This document shows positions 27,312-37,106 of a DNA stretch of 64,000 nt, piece by piece. The notes beneath the pieces are model-generated. The model was not told the DNA's origin, made no database searches, and saw only the letters and a list, made by a program, of their open reading frames with translations. The stretch comes from Microbacterium sp. Root180 (GTDB taxonomy: Bacteria > Actinomycetota > Actinomycetes > Actinomycetales > Microbacteriaceae). Position numbers and translations under genes: made by a program. Location: the NCBI RefSeq assembly GCF_001428485.1, contig NZ_LMHS01000001.1, positions 725,768 through 789,767 on the forward strand, written 5' to 3'. Every line of letters starts with the position of its first letter. The stretch's first letter is position 1.

Positions 27312-27657
27312 TGTGAGTTCTGGGTCACACGCGAGAGGGTGGGCCGTGCATCCGTCATGTGAGTTCTGGGTCACAGGCGAGAGTGTGGGCTGTGGATTCG
27401 TCATGTGAGTTCTGGGTCACAGGCGAGAGTGTGGGCTGTGCATCGGTCATGTGAAGTCTGGGCCACACGCGAGAGGGTGGGCCGCCCGTTCTTGCATGTG
27501 AGTTCTGGGTCACACGCGAGAGTGTGGGCTGTGCATCCGTCATGTGAGTTCTGGGTCACACGCGAGAGAGTGGGCCGTGCATCCGTCATGTGAGTTCGTG
27601 CTCACATGACGGGGCGGGGAGTACCTGGCGCATCGAGCATGTGAGTCGCGGGTCACA
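27312..27657. repeat. Tandem array, 46-bp unit with TGTGAG...TCACA core
   Basis: Eight direct copies of an 18-bp core, typically tgtgagttctgggtcaca, start at 27312, 27358, 27404, 27450, 27497, 27543, 27589 and 27640. The first seven are 46-47 bp apart. The linkers are near-identical (cgcgagagtgtgggctgtgc...). The core is an imperfect palindrome TGTGA-N8-TCACA. It fills the divergent gap between hrpA and the ArsR gene, and no protein gene is credible there. Constant linkers exclude a CRISPR array. Confidence 0.9.
27583..27612. repeat. Perfect 12-bp palindrome within the array
   Basis: Copy seven of the array forms ccgtcatgtgag (27583-27594), loop ttcgtg, then its exact reverse complement (27601-27612). 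It is the most symmetrical unit and may be close to the ancestral form of the repeat. It could be an operator or a hairpin terminator. Confidence 0.75.
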
Positions 27658-27683
27658 CTCGCAGCGGCGGGTGAACTCGGCCG

Positions 27684-27701
27684 TGTGAACGAGAACTCAC
27701 A
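27684..27701 (-). repeat. Inverted copy of the array core
   Basis: The 18 bases at 27684-27701 are the exact reverse complement of tgtgagttctcgttcaca, the core used in the 27-bp array at the right end of the window. This links the two arrays as one repeat family. Confidence 0.85.
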
Positions 27702-27849
27702 TGCGAAAACGAAAGGGTGGACGGTGCAGTGCGTGCGTGCGGCGTGCGCCTGCCCGCCCGCCCGCCGTCACCTTTCCTCCACAGCGGCCCACCAGGCACC
27801 GTGATTCACGCCGGCAGTCACGCTGGCACGCCTGCGGCGCTCGCGGCTC

Positions 27850-27855
27850 TACCGT
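27850..27855 (+). promoter_or_regulatory. -10 element of the ArsR regulator gene
   Basis: TACCGT ends six bases before the GTG at 27862, consistent with a leaderless mRNA. Confidence 0.45.
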
Positions 27856-27861
27856 CGATCC

Positions 27862-29180
<1,319 letters not shown>

Positions 29181-29187
29181 CACCGCC

Positions 29188-31026
29188 ATGAACCGTCGCC
29201 TCACGGAGGCCGCGAGTCCGTACCTCCGCTCGCACGCGGCAAACCCGGTCCCGTGGTTCCCGTGGGGCGACGAGGCGTTCGCCGAGGCACGCGCACGCGA
29301 CGTCCCCGTCCTGGTGTCCATCGGCTATTCCACATGCCACTGGTGCCACGTCATGGCGCGCGAGTCGTTCGAGGACCCTGCGACAGCGGCCGAGCTCTCC
29401 GCCGGATTCGTCTCGATCAAGGTCGACCGAGAGGAGCACCCCGAGGTCGACGGCGCGTACATGGCCGCCGCATCCGCGTTCACCGCGAACCTCGGCTGGC
29501 CCCTCACCGTCTTCGTGACGCCCGAAGGGCGCCCGTTCTTCGCCGGCAGCTACTTCCCGCCCCAGCCCCGCGGCGGCCTTCCGGCGTTCCGTCAGGTGCT
29601 CGCCGCCGTGCGCGAGGCGTGGGAGGAGCGCCGCGAGCAGATCGACGGCACAGCCGACGCGATCGTCGAAGCCCTGGCCGAGGTCCGCGCGCAGGCGGGG
29701 GACGAGGCATCCGCTCCTCCGACCGTCGAGGAGCTCGCGGCGGCAGCGCGCTCCCTCGCGGAGCGCGAAGACCCCGAATACGGCGGGTTCGGTGAGGGCG
29801 AGGCCCCGAAGTTCCCGGTGGCGACGGCCCTGCGCTTCCTGCAGACGAGGCTCGTGCGGGAACGGGCGGCCGAGGCCTCTGCCGTGGCGGGGCGCGCGCT
29901 CGCGGCGATGAGCGCGTCGTCGCTGCGCGACCCGGTCGAGGGCGGCTTCTTCCGCTACGCCACACGCCGCGACTGGTCGGTGCCCCACTTCGAGCGCATG
30001 CTGACCGACAACGCGCAGCTGCTCGACGTCGCCGTCGCCGAGGGCGACACGGTGACCGCGTCGGGCATCGCCGCCTTCCTCCGGGACGTGCTGCAGCAGC
30101 CGACGGGAGGATTCGGCGCCGCGCAGGACTCCGAGTCGTGGATCGACGGTGCGCGCAGCGAGGGCGGATACTACGGGCGGGATGCCGCGGGCCGCGCCGG
30201 AATCGAACGTCCCGCCGTCGACGGCAAGATCATCTCGGGGTGGAACGGGCTCGCGATCGGCGCACTCGCCCGCGCCGGAGCGCGGATGGGTGAAGCGTCC
30301 TGGATCGAGGCCGCGCGGTGGGCGGCCGAGGCCGTGCTCACCGTCAACGTCACCGCCGACGGCCGCCTCGTCCGCGCATCGCTGGACGAGATCCCCTCAC
30401 GGGCGCCCGCCACCCTCGCCGACTACGGCCAGTTCGCGACGGGCCTCGCCGCGCTCGCCGCGGCGACCGGACAGCCCGCCTACGCGGTGCGCGCGCGTGA
30501 GCTCGTCGACGCGTGCACGACCCCCGACGGGGTGCTCGCGGTGCCGGGCGGAGGCGATCCGGTGCTCGCCGCCCAGGGCGTGGGCGCTCCGGATGCCGCG
30601 TCCGACGGCGACGAGCCCTCGGGGCCCGCCGCGCTCGCGGAGGCGGCCCTCGCCCTCTGGGTCCTCGGCGCCGGCCCCGCCTACCGCGACCTCGCCGAGC
30701 GGATCGTCGCGCGCGCCGCCGCGGCGGCACTCGCGCAGCCCCTCGCGCACGGCGCGCTGCTGCGCGTGGCCGCGGGGCTCGCCACCGCCCCCCGCCAGGT
30801 CGTGGTGGTGACGGCCGAGCCGCAGCATCCGCTCGCGCTCGCCGCCCGCGCACTCGACGCCGATGTCCTCGCCGTCGTCAGCCCGGGCCAGGCTCAGGCG
30901 TTCGCAACCGCCGGATTCGACCTGTTCGAGGGCAAGACCGCACCCGCCGGCCCGACGGCCTTCGACTGCCGCGACTTCGCCTGCCGCCTGCCCGTCACCG
31001 ACCCGGCGGCGCTCGCGAACGCCTAG
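29188..31026 (+). CDS. DUF255 thioredoxin-like protein (YyaL/SSP411 family)
   Basis: A 612-residue protein. Residues about 1-160 are the DUF255 thioredoxin-fold domain, with the hallmark [17 protein letters not shown] and, further on, [23 protein letters not shown]. The remaining about 450 residues form the alpha/alpha-toroid typical of the family. The biochemical role is not established; a redox or sugar-epimerase-like function has been suggested for relatives. The protein is complete and slightly shorter than many homologues. Its TAG stop shares the palindrome CTAG with the stop of the convergent mannosyltransferase gene. Confidence 0.88.
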   Translation: MNRRLTEAASPYLRSHAANPVPWFPWGDEAFAEARARDVPVLVSIGYSTCHWCHVMARESFEDPATAAELSAGFVSIKVDREEHPEVDGAYMAAASAFTANLGWPLTVFVTPEGRPFFAGSYFPPQPRGGLPAFRQVLAAVREAWEERREQIDGTADAIVEALAEVRAQAGDEASAPPTVEELAAAARSLAEREDPEYGGFGEGEAPKFPVATALRFLQTRLVRERAAEASAVAGRALAAMSASSLRDPVEGGFFRYATRRDWSVPHFERMLTDNAQLLDVAVAEGDTVTASGIAAFLRDVLQQPTGGFGAAQDSESWIDGARSEGGYYGRDAAGRAGIERPAVDGKIISGWNGLAIGALARAGARMGEASWIEAARWAAEAVLTVNVTADGRLVRASLDEIPSRAPATLADYGQFATGLAALAAATGQPAYAVRARELVDACTTPDGVLAVPGGGDPVLAAQGVGAPDAASDGDEPSGPAALAEAALALWVLGAGPAYRDLAERIVARAAAAALAQPLAHGALLRVAAGLATAPRQVVVVTAEPQHPLALAARALDADVLAVVSPGQAQAFATAGFDLFEGKTAPAGPTAFDCRDFACRLPVTDPAALANA

Positions 31027-32645
31027 ACCCAGGTCGGCAGCCAGTTGTGCAGCCGCCAGAAGTCGTACGGCACCGGCATCGCCGAGATCACCGGATACCA
31101 GAACACGGCGAGCAGCAGGGCGACACCGAGGAACACCCAGACCAGCCGCTGTCCCGTGCGCCTCCGGTAGGCGTCGGCATGCCGTGGCCCGGCGATGTCG
31201 CGCAGCGCGAAGGTCAGCGCGAGCAGCATGAACGGCAGCACGAGCACCGTGTAGAACTGGAAGATCGTGCGCTCGGGGTAGAAGAGCCACGGCACGTAGG
31301 TCAGCCCGATCCCGGTCAGGACGAAGGCGTGGCGCCAGTCGCGCACGATGACGAATCGGTAGGCGAGGTACAGCACGGCAGCGACGCCCGCGTACCAGAC
31401 GAGCGGATTCGGGATGCTCGAGATGACCGACGAGCAGCCGTTCGCGGCGGCGCAGCCATCGACGCCCAGCGCGTCGTGGTGGTAGTACATGCCCGTCGGC
31501 CGGATCAGCAGCGGCCACTGCCAGGCAGCGCTCGAATACGTGTGGCCCGAGGTGATCTGCGATGCCGCGTTGAACATCGTGGTGTGATCGATCCACAGGC
31601 TCTGCAGGGGCAGCGGCACCCACGACCAGAGCCCGGTCGCGGGGGCGGCGTCGGCGGCGTGCCGGTCGTATCCGCCATCGGTGACGAGCCAGCCCGTCCA
31701 GGAGGCGAGATACACCGCGAATGCCGCGGGCACGAGCAGCACGAAGGTCGCGACGCCCTGACGGATCGCGTCGGTCGGCCAGAACAGCACGCCCGCGCGC
31801 CGCCGTGCGAGCGCGTCGGTCACCACGAGGTAGACGCCGAGTCCGGCGAGCACCCAGACTCCCGACCACTTGACGGCCGATGCCGCGCCCAGCGCGAGGC
31901 CCGCCGCGATGATCCAGGGCCGGTTCCACAGGATCGGGCCCCACGCCGGCGGCTCGTCGCCGTCGTATTTCGCGCCGACCGTCTCGGCGATCCGCGCCAT
32001 CGTGCGGTCCCGGTCCCGCAGCACGAAGAGGAACCCGAGCAGCACGAAGAAGAGCAGCGGGGTGTCGAGCAGGGCGACGCGGCTCATCGCGATCGCCATG
32101 CCGTCGACGGCCATCAGCAGCCCCGCGACGACGGCGAACGTCGTCGACCCGGTCAGCCGCTTCGCGATCAGCATCAGCACCAGCACCGCGGCCGTGCCCA
32201 GGAGCGCGGTCGTGATGCGCCAGCCCCAGCCGTTCTCGGGTCCGAGCACCATCATCCCGACCGCGATGATCCACTTTCCGAGCGGGGGGTGGATGACGAA
32301 GGCCGCGTTGTCGGTGAACACGCTCGGGTCGCCCGACAGGAAGCTCTCGTTGCCGTTGGAGGGCCAGGATCCCTCGTACCCCAGCTGCAGGAGCGTCCAG
32401 GCGTCCTTGACGTAGTAGGTCTCGTCGAACTGGTTCATCAGGTCGTGCGCGGCGGCGAGGTTCCACAGGCGCAGGACTGCGGCCAGCACGACGACGAGCG
32501 CAGGCCCGAGCCACGCGTACAGGCGCCGCGCGGCGTCGTCGCGCGAGACTCTGACGGTGAACCGCTCGTACAGGCTGGGACGCTCCGCAGGCAGCAGCGG
32601 CACGGCCGGCATGCTGTCGTCCGGGCGAGGGGCGGCGTGCGTCAC
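31023..32645 (-). CDS. pmt: Protein O-mannosyltransferase (PMT family)
   Basis: A 540-residue polytopic membrane enzyme that transfers mannose from a polyprenyl phosphate to secreted proteins. The family signature is clear: [14 protein letters not shown] supplies the catalytic Asp-Glu in the first outer loop, followed by [13 protein letters not shown], and about eleven helices can be drawn. Actinobacterial PMT (Rv1002c) likewise sits beside rsmI. The GTG at 32645 is chosen because TATAGT ends six bases before it, giving a leaderless mRNA. The frame stays open far upstream, but only as antisense to the MarR and rsmI genes. Confidence 0.9.
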   Translation of the reverse strand: MTHAAPRPDDSMPAVPLLPAERPSLYERFTVRVSRDDAARRLYAWLGPALVVVLAAVLRLWNLAAAHDLMNQFDETYYVKDAWTLLQLGYEGSWPSNGNESFLSGDPSVFTDNAAFVIHPPLGKWIIAVGMMVLGPENGWGWRITTALLGTAAVLVLMLIAKRLTGSTTFAVVAGLLMAVDGMAIAMSRVALLDTPLLFFVLLGFLFVLRDRDRTMARIAETVGAKYDGDEPPAWGPILWNRPWIIAAGLALGAASAVKWSGVWVLAGLGVYLVVTDALARRRAGVLFWPTDAIRQGVATFVLLVPAAFAVYLASWTGWLVTDGGYDRHAADAAPATGLWSWVPLPLQSLWIDHTTMFNAASQITSGHTYSSAAWQWPLLIRPTGMYYHHDALGVDGCAAANGCSSVISSIPNPLVWYAGVAAVLYLAYRFVIVRDWRHAFVLTGIGLTYVPWLFYPERTIFQFYTVLVLPFMLLALTFALRDIAGPRHADAYRRRTGQRLVWVFLGVALLLAVFWYPVISAMPVPYDFWRLHNWLPTWV

Positions 32646-32651
32646 GGTGAC

Positions 32652-32657
32652 ACTATA
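32652..32657 (-). promoter_or_regulatory. -10 element of the mannosyltransferase gene
   Basis: TATAGT on the minus strand, six bases before the GTG at 32645. One of the best -10 matches in the window. Confidence 0.6.
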
Positions 32658-32713
32658 GGTGGGCCTGCCGAGATGATCCTGCGCCGGTGCGAGCCTGCGG
32701 GGCGCGGCATCCG

Positions 32714-32719
32714 TATGAT
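32714..32719 (+). promoter_or_regulatory. -10 element of the MarR gene at 32727
   Basis: TATGAT, seven bases before the GTG at 32727. It diverges from the mannosyltransferase promoter. Confidence 0.55.
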
Positions 32720-32726
32720 TCGTGTC

Positions 32727-33278
32727 GTGACAGCGGGAAGCGGCTACTGGTACGGCGAGCACGATGACGCCGCACGTCGTCGTGCGGTCGAAGTCCTCGA
32801 GTCCTTCCGCCTCTATCGCGCCGCGGATGCGGCGATGCGCCGGCGCACGCGCGACGCGATGGCGATGGGGGAGAACGACCTGCTGACCCTGCGCTACCTC
32901 CTCAAGGCCGAGCGCGAGGGACGCATCGTCCAGCCCGCAGAGCTGTCGCGGTATCTCGGCGTATCGACCGCGTCGACGACGGCGATCATCGACCGGCTCG
33001 TGCGCTCGAACCACGTGCGCCGCGCCCCGCACCCCACCGATCGCCGCGCCATCGTCGTGATCCCCACGGTCGAGACCGACCACGAGGTGCGCCGCACGCT
33101 CGGCGCGATGCACACCCGGCTGCTCGAGGCGGTCGTCGACATGACGCCCGAGCAGGCGCGCGTCGTGATCGAGTGCCTCGCTCGCCTGCAATCCGCCGTC
33201 GACCTGGTCGAGCCCGCGCACGAGGACCCGCCCGAGCCCGAGGGCGGCGCCGGGGTCGCGGCATCCGCCCACCCGTAG
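32727..33278 (+). CDS. MarR-family transcriptional regulator
   Basis: A 183-residue protein with a MarR winged helix. The recognition segment LSRYLGVSTASTTAIIDRLV is followed by the wing RAPHPTDRRAIVVIP. The N-terminal SGYWYGEHDDAARRR region is unusual but is a known start for this actinobacterial subgroup. The GTG at 32727 is chosen because an upstream in-frame ATG overlaps the -10 hexamer. It is divergent from the mannosyltransferase gene and lies ten bases before rsmI. It could regulate either; no operator was recognised. Confidence 0.82.
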   Translation: MTAGSGYWYGEHDDAARRRAVEVLESFRLYRAADAAMRRRTRDAMAMGENDLLTLRYLLKAEREGRIVQPAELSRYLGVSTASTTAIIDRLVRSNHVRRAPHPTDRRAIVVIPTVETDHEVRRTLGAMHTRLLEAVVDMTPEQARVVIECLARLQSAVDLVEPAHEDPPEPEGGAGVAASAHP

Positions 33279-33281
33279 GCT
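33276..33281 (+). promoter_or_regulatory. -10 element of rsmI
   Basis: TAGGCT overlaps the stop codon of the MarR gene and ends seven bases before the GTG of rsmI, so rsmI can be transcribed alone as a leaderless mRNA. Confidence 0.5.
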
Positions 33282-33288
33282 GAGTGCC

Positions 33289-34107
33289 GTGATCATCCTC
33301 GCGGCGACCCCGATCGGCAATCTCGGGGACGCCTCGCGGCGCCTCGTCGAGGCGCTCGAAAGCGTGCCCGTGATCGCCGCGGAGGACACCCGCACGACGC
33401 AGCGCCTCCTCGCGGGGCTCGGCGTCGCGCACCGGCCGCGACTGATCGCGCTCCACGACCACAACGAGAAGGACCGCGCGCCGGAACTCGTCGAGCTCGC
33501 CCGCGCCCAGGACGTGCTCGTGCTCAGCGACGCCGGCATGCCCACCGTGAGCGACCCCGGATACGGGCTCGTGGCGGCCGCAGCGGCGGCGGGGGTCGCC
33601 GTGACGGTGATCCCGGGGCCGAGCGCGGTGCTCACCGCGCTCGCGGTGTCGGGCCTTCCGACCGACCGCTTCACCTTCGAGGGCTTCGTGCCGCGCAAGC
33701 CGGGGGAGCGCGCCTCCGCGCTGCGCGCGCTCGCCGCCGAGCCGCGCACCATGGTGTTCTTCGACGCGCCGACGCGAGCGGCGGCGACCCTGGCGGCGAT
33801 GGCTGTCGCGTTCGGCGACGACCGGCGGGCCGCCGTGTGCCGCGAGCTGACCAAGCTGCACGAGGAGGTCGCCCGCGGAACGCTGGCCGAACTCGTGACG
33901 TGGGCGGAGGCCGGCCTGCGTGGGGAGCTCGTCATCGTCGTGGACGGGGCCGCCGCGCGAGAGGTCGCCTTCCCCGACGCCGTCACGCAGGTGCTCGAAC
34001 TCGTGCGGTCGGGCACACGGCTGAAGGATGCCGCGGGCGAGGTGTCGGCGCACACCGGCCACTCGTCCCGTGAGCTCTATCAGGCGGCGCTCGCGGTCCG
34101 AGGGTGA
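33289..34107 (+). CDS. rsmI: 16S rRNA (cytidine-1402-2'-O)-methyltransferase
   Basis: A 272-residue SAM-dependent methyltransferase that modifies C1402 in the decoding centre of 16S rRNA. The family motifs appear in order: LAATPIGNLGDAS, AEDTRTTQRLL, LSDAGMPTVSDPG, IPGPSAVLTAL and FEGFVPRK. The length is normal. Its place next to pmt and metG matches the gene order of Mycobacterium (Rv1002c, Rv1003, Rv1007c). It is likely leaderless. Confidence 0.95.
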   Translation: MIILAATPIGNLGDASRRLVEALESVPVIAAEDTRTTQRLLAGLGVAHRPRLIALHDHNEKDRAPELVELARAQDVLVLSDAGMPTVSDPGYGLVAAAAAAGVAVTVIPGPSAVLTALAVSGLPTDRFTFEGFVPRKPGERASALRALAAEPRTMVFFDAPTRAAATLAAMAVAFGDDRRAAVCRELTKLHEEVARGTLAELVTWAEAGLRGELVIVVDGAAAREVAFPDAVTQVLELVRSGTRLKDAAGEVSAHTGHSSRELYQAALAVRG

Positions 34108-34170
34108 CCCAGCCGGAATTGTGACGAAGGAGCCCGCTCCTCGCCTCGCATCGGCCCCGCCTGTCACACC

Positions 34171-34191
34171 GGCCGGGCGCAGCATCCGGCC
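34171..34191 (+). terminator. Hairpin between rsmI and metG
   Basis: ggccgg (34171-34176) pairs with ccggcc (34186-34191) around a 9-nt loop, just upstream of the metG -10. It may terminate rsmI transcripts; there is no T-tract. Confidence 0.4.
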
Positions 34192-34195
34192 CGAC

Positions 34196-34201
34196 TAGAA
34201 T
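34196..34201 (+). promoter_or_regulatory. -10 element of metG
   Basis: TAGAAT ends six bases before the GTG at 34208, indicating a leaderless metG-tatD mRNA. Confidence 0.55.
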
Positions 34202-34207
34202 CCTCGG

Positions 34208-35782
34208 GTGACTTCCGGCCGATCCTTCTACATCACGACGCCGATCTACTACCCGAGCGACGTGCCCCACATCGGCCACGGCTATACGACCGTGGCGGTC
34301 GACACGCTCGCGCGCTGGCACCGGCAGGCCGGTGACGACACCTGGATGCTGACGGGCACCGACGAGCACGGTCAGAAGATGATGCGTGCGGCGTCGGCGA
34401 ACGGCGTCACGCCCCAGGAGTGGGTCGACAAGCTCGTGGGCGAGGCGTGGTTCCCGCTGCTGAAGACCCTCGACGTCGCCAACGACGACTTCATCCGCAC
34501 GACGCAGGAGCGCCACGAGGAGCGCGTGAAGCAGTTCGTGCAGGCGATCTACGACCGCGGCTACATCTACGCGGGCGAGTACGAGGCGCTGTACTGCGTC
34601 GGCTGCGAGGAGTTCAAGCCCGAGTCCGAGATCGTCGACGGCACCGGCCCCTTCGAGGGCCTCAAGGTGTGCGCGATCCACTCCAAGCCGCTCGAGCTGC
34701 TCCAGGAGAAGAACTACTTCTTCAAGCTCAGCGAGTTCCAGGACCGCCTCCTCGAGCTCTACTCGTCGAGCGACTTCATCCGGCCCGAGTCGGCGCGCAA
34801 CGAGGTCGTCTCGTTCGTGAAGCAGGGCCTGAAGGACCTCTCGATCTCGCGGTCGGCGTTCGACTGGGGCATCACGGTGCCGTGGGACGAATCGCACGTC
34901 ATCTACGTGTGGGTCGACGCGCTCCTGAACTACGCGACGGCGGTCGGCTACGGCAGCGACCCCGAGGAGTTCGCCCGCCGCTGGCCGGCGTACCACGTCG
35001 TCGGCAAGGACATCCTGCGCTTCCACGCCGTCATCTGGCCTGCGATGCTCATGGCGGCGGGCGTCGACGTGCCGCGGGGCGTGTTCGCGCACGGCTGGCT
35101 GCTCGTCGGCGGCGAGAAGATGTCGAAGTCGAAGCTCACCGGCATCGCGCCGACCGAGATCACCGACGTCTTCGGCTCCGACGCGTACCGCTTCTACTTC
35201 CTCTCGGCGATCGCGTTCGGCCAGGACGGCTCGTTCTCGTGGGAGGACCTCTCCGCGCGCTACCAGGCGGAGCTCGCCAACGGTTTCGGCAACCTCGCCT
35301 CGCGCACGACCGCGATGATCGAGCGCTACTTCGAGGGCATCGTGCCTCCGGCGGGCTCGTACACCGAGGGCGACCTGCGCATCCAGAAGACGGTGGCGGA
35401 TGCCGCGACCGCCGCCGACGCCGCGATCGAGCGCTTCCGCATCGACGAGGCGATCTCGTCGATCTGGACGATCGTGGACGCCCTGAACCTCTACATCACC
35501 GAGAACGAGCCGTGGGCGCTGGCCAAGGACGAGGCGCAGCGCGAGCGCCTGGGCACCGTGCTCTACACAGCCGCCGAGGGGCTCCGCGCCCTCGCGGTGC
35601 TGCTGTCGCCGGTGATGCCCGTATCGACCGAAAAGCTGTGGATCGCTCTCGGCGCGGCCGAATCGCTTGGGCGTCTCGTGGACCAGCCGATCCGTGAGGC
35701 GGGTGCGTGGGGGGTGCTGCGGCCCGGCACTTCGGTGAACGGCCTCGCGCCGCTGTTCCCGCGGGTCGAGCAATCGGTCTGA
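34208..35782 (+). CDS. metG: Methionyl-tRNA synthetase
   Basis: A 524-residue class I synthetase that charges tRNA-Met. The HIGH-type motif is seen as DVPHIGHGYTT, and the KMSKS loop as EKMSKSKLTG. CVGCEEFKPE marks part of the connective-peptide zinc knuckle, with a single CxxC rather than the four-knuckle form. There is no C-terminal tRNA-binding (Trbp111-like) extension, as usual in actinobacteria. The GTG start follows the -10 by six bases. The stop overlaps the tatD start (TGATG), so the two are translationally coupled. Confidence 0.96.
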   Translation: MTSGRSFYITTPIYYPSDVPHIGHGYTTVAVDTLARWHRQAGDDTWMLTGTDEHGQKMMRAASANGVTPQEWVDKLVGEAWFPLLKTLDVANDDFIRTTQERHEERVKQFVQAIYDRGYIYAGEYEALYCVGCEEFKPESEIVDGTGPFEGLKVCAIHSKPLELLQEKNYFFKLSEFQDRLLELYSSSDFIRPESARNEVVSFVKQGLKDLSISRSAFDWGITVPWDESHVIYVWVDALLNYATAVGYGSDPEEFARRWPAYHVVGKDILRFHAVIWPAMLMAAGVDVPRGVFAHGWLLVGGEKMSKSKLTGIAPTEITDVFGSDAYRFYFLSAIAFGQDGSFSWEDLSARYQAELANGFGNLASRTTAMIERYFEGIVPPAGSYTEGDLRIQKTVADAATAADAAIERFRIDEAISSIWTIVDALNLYITENEPWALAKDEAQRERLGTVLYTAAEGLRALAVLLSPVMPVSTEKLWIALGAAESLGRLVDQPIREAGAWGVLRPGTSVNGLAPLFPRVEQSV

Positions 35783-36660
35783 TGACCGACCCGAGCAATT
35801 ACGTCCGTACGCGCGAGAAGGGGTCGCGCGACGTGAGCTACCCCGACGCGCCGGCGCCGCTCGCGGTGGCGGTCTACGACAACCACGCGCATCTCGAGAT
35901 CGAGGACGGCGTCGGCCTCTCGCTCGACGAGCAGCTCTCCCGTGCGGGCGAGGTCGGCGTGATCGGGGTCGTGCAGGCGGGCGGGGACATCGAGTCGAGC
36001 CGGTGGTCGGCGTGGGCGGCGGCATCCCACCCCCGTATTCTCGCGGCGGTCGCCATCCACCCGAACGAAGCCCCGGCGTACGCGCGGGCGGGACGACTCG
36101 CCGAGGCGATCGGCGTCATCGACGAGCTCGCGGCGCAGCCCCGGGTGCGGGCGATCGGCGAGACCGGCCTCGACTTCTTCCGCACCGACGAGGAGGGCTT
36201 CCCGGCGCAGTTCGAGAGCTTCGAGGCGCACATCGGGCTCGCCAAGAAGCACGGCGTCGCGATGCAGATCCACGACCGGGACGCGCACGACGCCGTCCTC
36301 GAGACTCTGGAACGGGTCGGCGCGCCCGAGCGCACCGTCTTCCACTGCTTCTCGGGCGACGAGGGCATGGCGCGCATCGCCGCCGATCACGGCTACTACC
36401 TGTCGTTCGCGGGGAACATCACCTTCAAGAACGCGCAGAATCTGCGGGATGCTCTCGCGGTGACGCCGCGCGAGCGCATCCTGGTGGAGACGGATGCTCC
36501 GTTCCTCACTCCGGTTCCGCACCGCGGCCGGCCGAACGCGCCGTACCTGATCCCGGTGACGGTGCGGTTCATCGCCGAGGAGCTCGGCGCGGACCTCGAC
36601 GAGCTGTGCGCGCGGATCGCGGCCAACACGCTCGAGGCCTACGGCCCGTTCGAGGACTGA
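35782..36660 (+). CDS. tatD: TatD-family metal-dependent DNase/hydrolase
   Basis: A 292-residue TIM-barrel metallohydrolase. The metal site is visible: YDNHAHLEIEDG (HxH), GETGLDFF, QIHDRDAH, FHCFSGDEG and VETDAPFL. TatD proteins have 3'-5' DNase activity and are linked to DNA quality control. The ATG at 35782 overlaps the metG stop. The metG-tatD pair is the start of a conserved actinobacterial block. The gene that usually follows, rpfB, is not found in the next 11 kb. Confidence 0.93.
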   Translation: MTDPSNYVRTREKGSRDVSYPDAPAPLAVAVYDNHAHLEIEDGVGLSLDEQLSRAGEVGVIGVVQAGGDIESSRWSAWAAASHPRILAAVAIHPNEAPAYARAGRLAEAIGVIDELAAQPRVRAIGETGLDFFRTDEEGFPAQFESFEAHIGLAKKHGVAMQIHDRDAHDAVLETLERVGAPERTVFHCFSGDEGMARIAADHGYYLSFAGNITFKNAQNLRDALAVTPRERILVETDAPFLTPVPHRGRPNAPYLIPVTVRFIAEELGADLDELCARIAANTLEAYGPFED

Positions 36661-36690
36661 CGCGGGGACGGCCGGCCGCGCGGGTCGCAG

Positions 36691-36849
36691 TCAGCCGCCG
36701 AGGCGCACGCCGACCGCAGCCGGGATCGACAGCAGGAAGTCGCTCACGCCGCTCCACGCGGCGTGCCGCCGGGCTGCGCGCTCCCGGCGATGCGACATCC
36801 TCGCCTCTCGGATCCGGTCGGCGTACTCGCGTTCGTCATCGGCGCTCAT
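36691..36849 (-). CDS. Possible small protein, 52 aa
   Basis: An ATG at 36849 opens 52 codons. The product starts SADDEREYADRIREARMSHR, is strongly charged for about 30 residues, and ends with a short hydrophobic stretch (WSGVSDFLLSIPAAVGV). No homologue is recognised and no convincing ribosome-binding site is seen. Support is limited to a length and residue make-up unlike random frames; it may not be real. It lies between tatD and the ECF sigma operon. Confidence 0.3.
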   Translation of the reverse strand: MSADDEREYADRIREARMSHRRERAARRHAAWSGVSDFLLSIPAAVGVRLGG

Positions 36850-36987
36850 CTGGCTGTACACGGTCGGTCCTCACCTCTCGTCGTCGACGGATCGTGTGAT
36901 CCGCCTCTCCCACAAGCCACGAACGGTGCGAGCGGAATTCGACAGAGCCCGTCGATACCGGCCTCTTGAAGTTCTCTTCCCGTCCGG

Positions 36988-37018
36988 TGTCGAATCGGAG
37001 GAGTCCCGTTCGTCGATC
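36988..37018 (+). promoter_or_regulatory. Candidate ECF42-type autoregulated promoter
   Basis: TGTCGA (36988-36993) is followed 17 bases later by CGTC (37011-37014), with CGATC at 37014-37018 as an alternative. As I recall, ECF42 promoters use a TGTCGA -35 and a short CGA/TC-like -10. The site lies about 85 bp before the sigma factor gene, so self-activation of the sigma-DGPF operon is likely if the match is real. Confidence 0.45.
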
Positions 37019-37064
37019 TGATGAGGGCCGCCATCGCGCGGCCGGGACAGACGAGGAGCGACCC

Positions 37065-37106
37065 ATGGCGTGGATCCCTGCGCCCGCGGACGGCGGGCTG
37101 CCGTGA
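37065..37106 (+). CDS. Possible 13-codon leader ORF upstream of the ECF sigma gene
   Basis: An ATG with a good ribosome-binding site (gaggag, 37054-37059) opens MAWIPAPADGGLP. Its stop overlaps the GTG of the sigma factor as GTGA. The sigma gene itself lacks a clear ribosome-binding site, so translational coupling through this short ORF is plausible. It could instead be a chance ORF. Confidence 0.35.
   Translation: MAWIPAPADGGLP

Noticed and set aside
27312..27657. CRISPR array
   Set aside because: Both repeats and linkers are constant and there are no cas genes; unique spacers are required for CRISPR.
27312..27701. CRP/cAMP receptor sites (TGTGA...TCACA)
   Set aside because: CRP sites have a 6-base centre; these have 8. 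The number and regular spacing also do not fit a promoter site.
30513..33278. A 921-residue plus-strand protein ending in the MarR domain
   Set aside because: Everything before about 32727 is antisense of the mannosyltransferase gene; the MarR gene has its own -10 and start.
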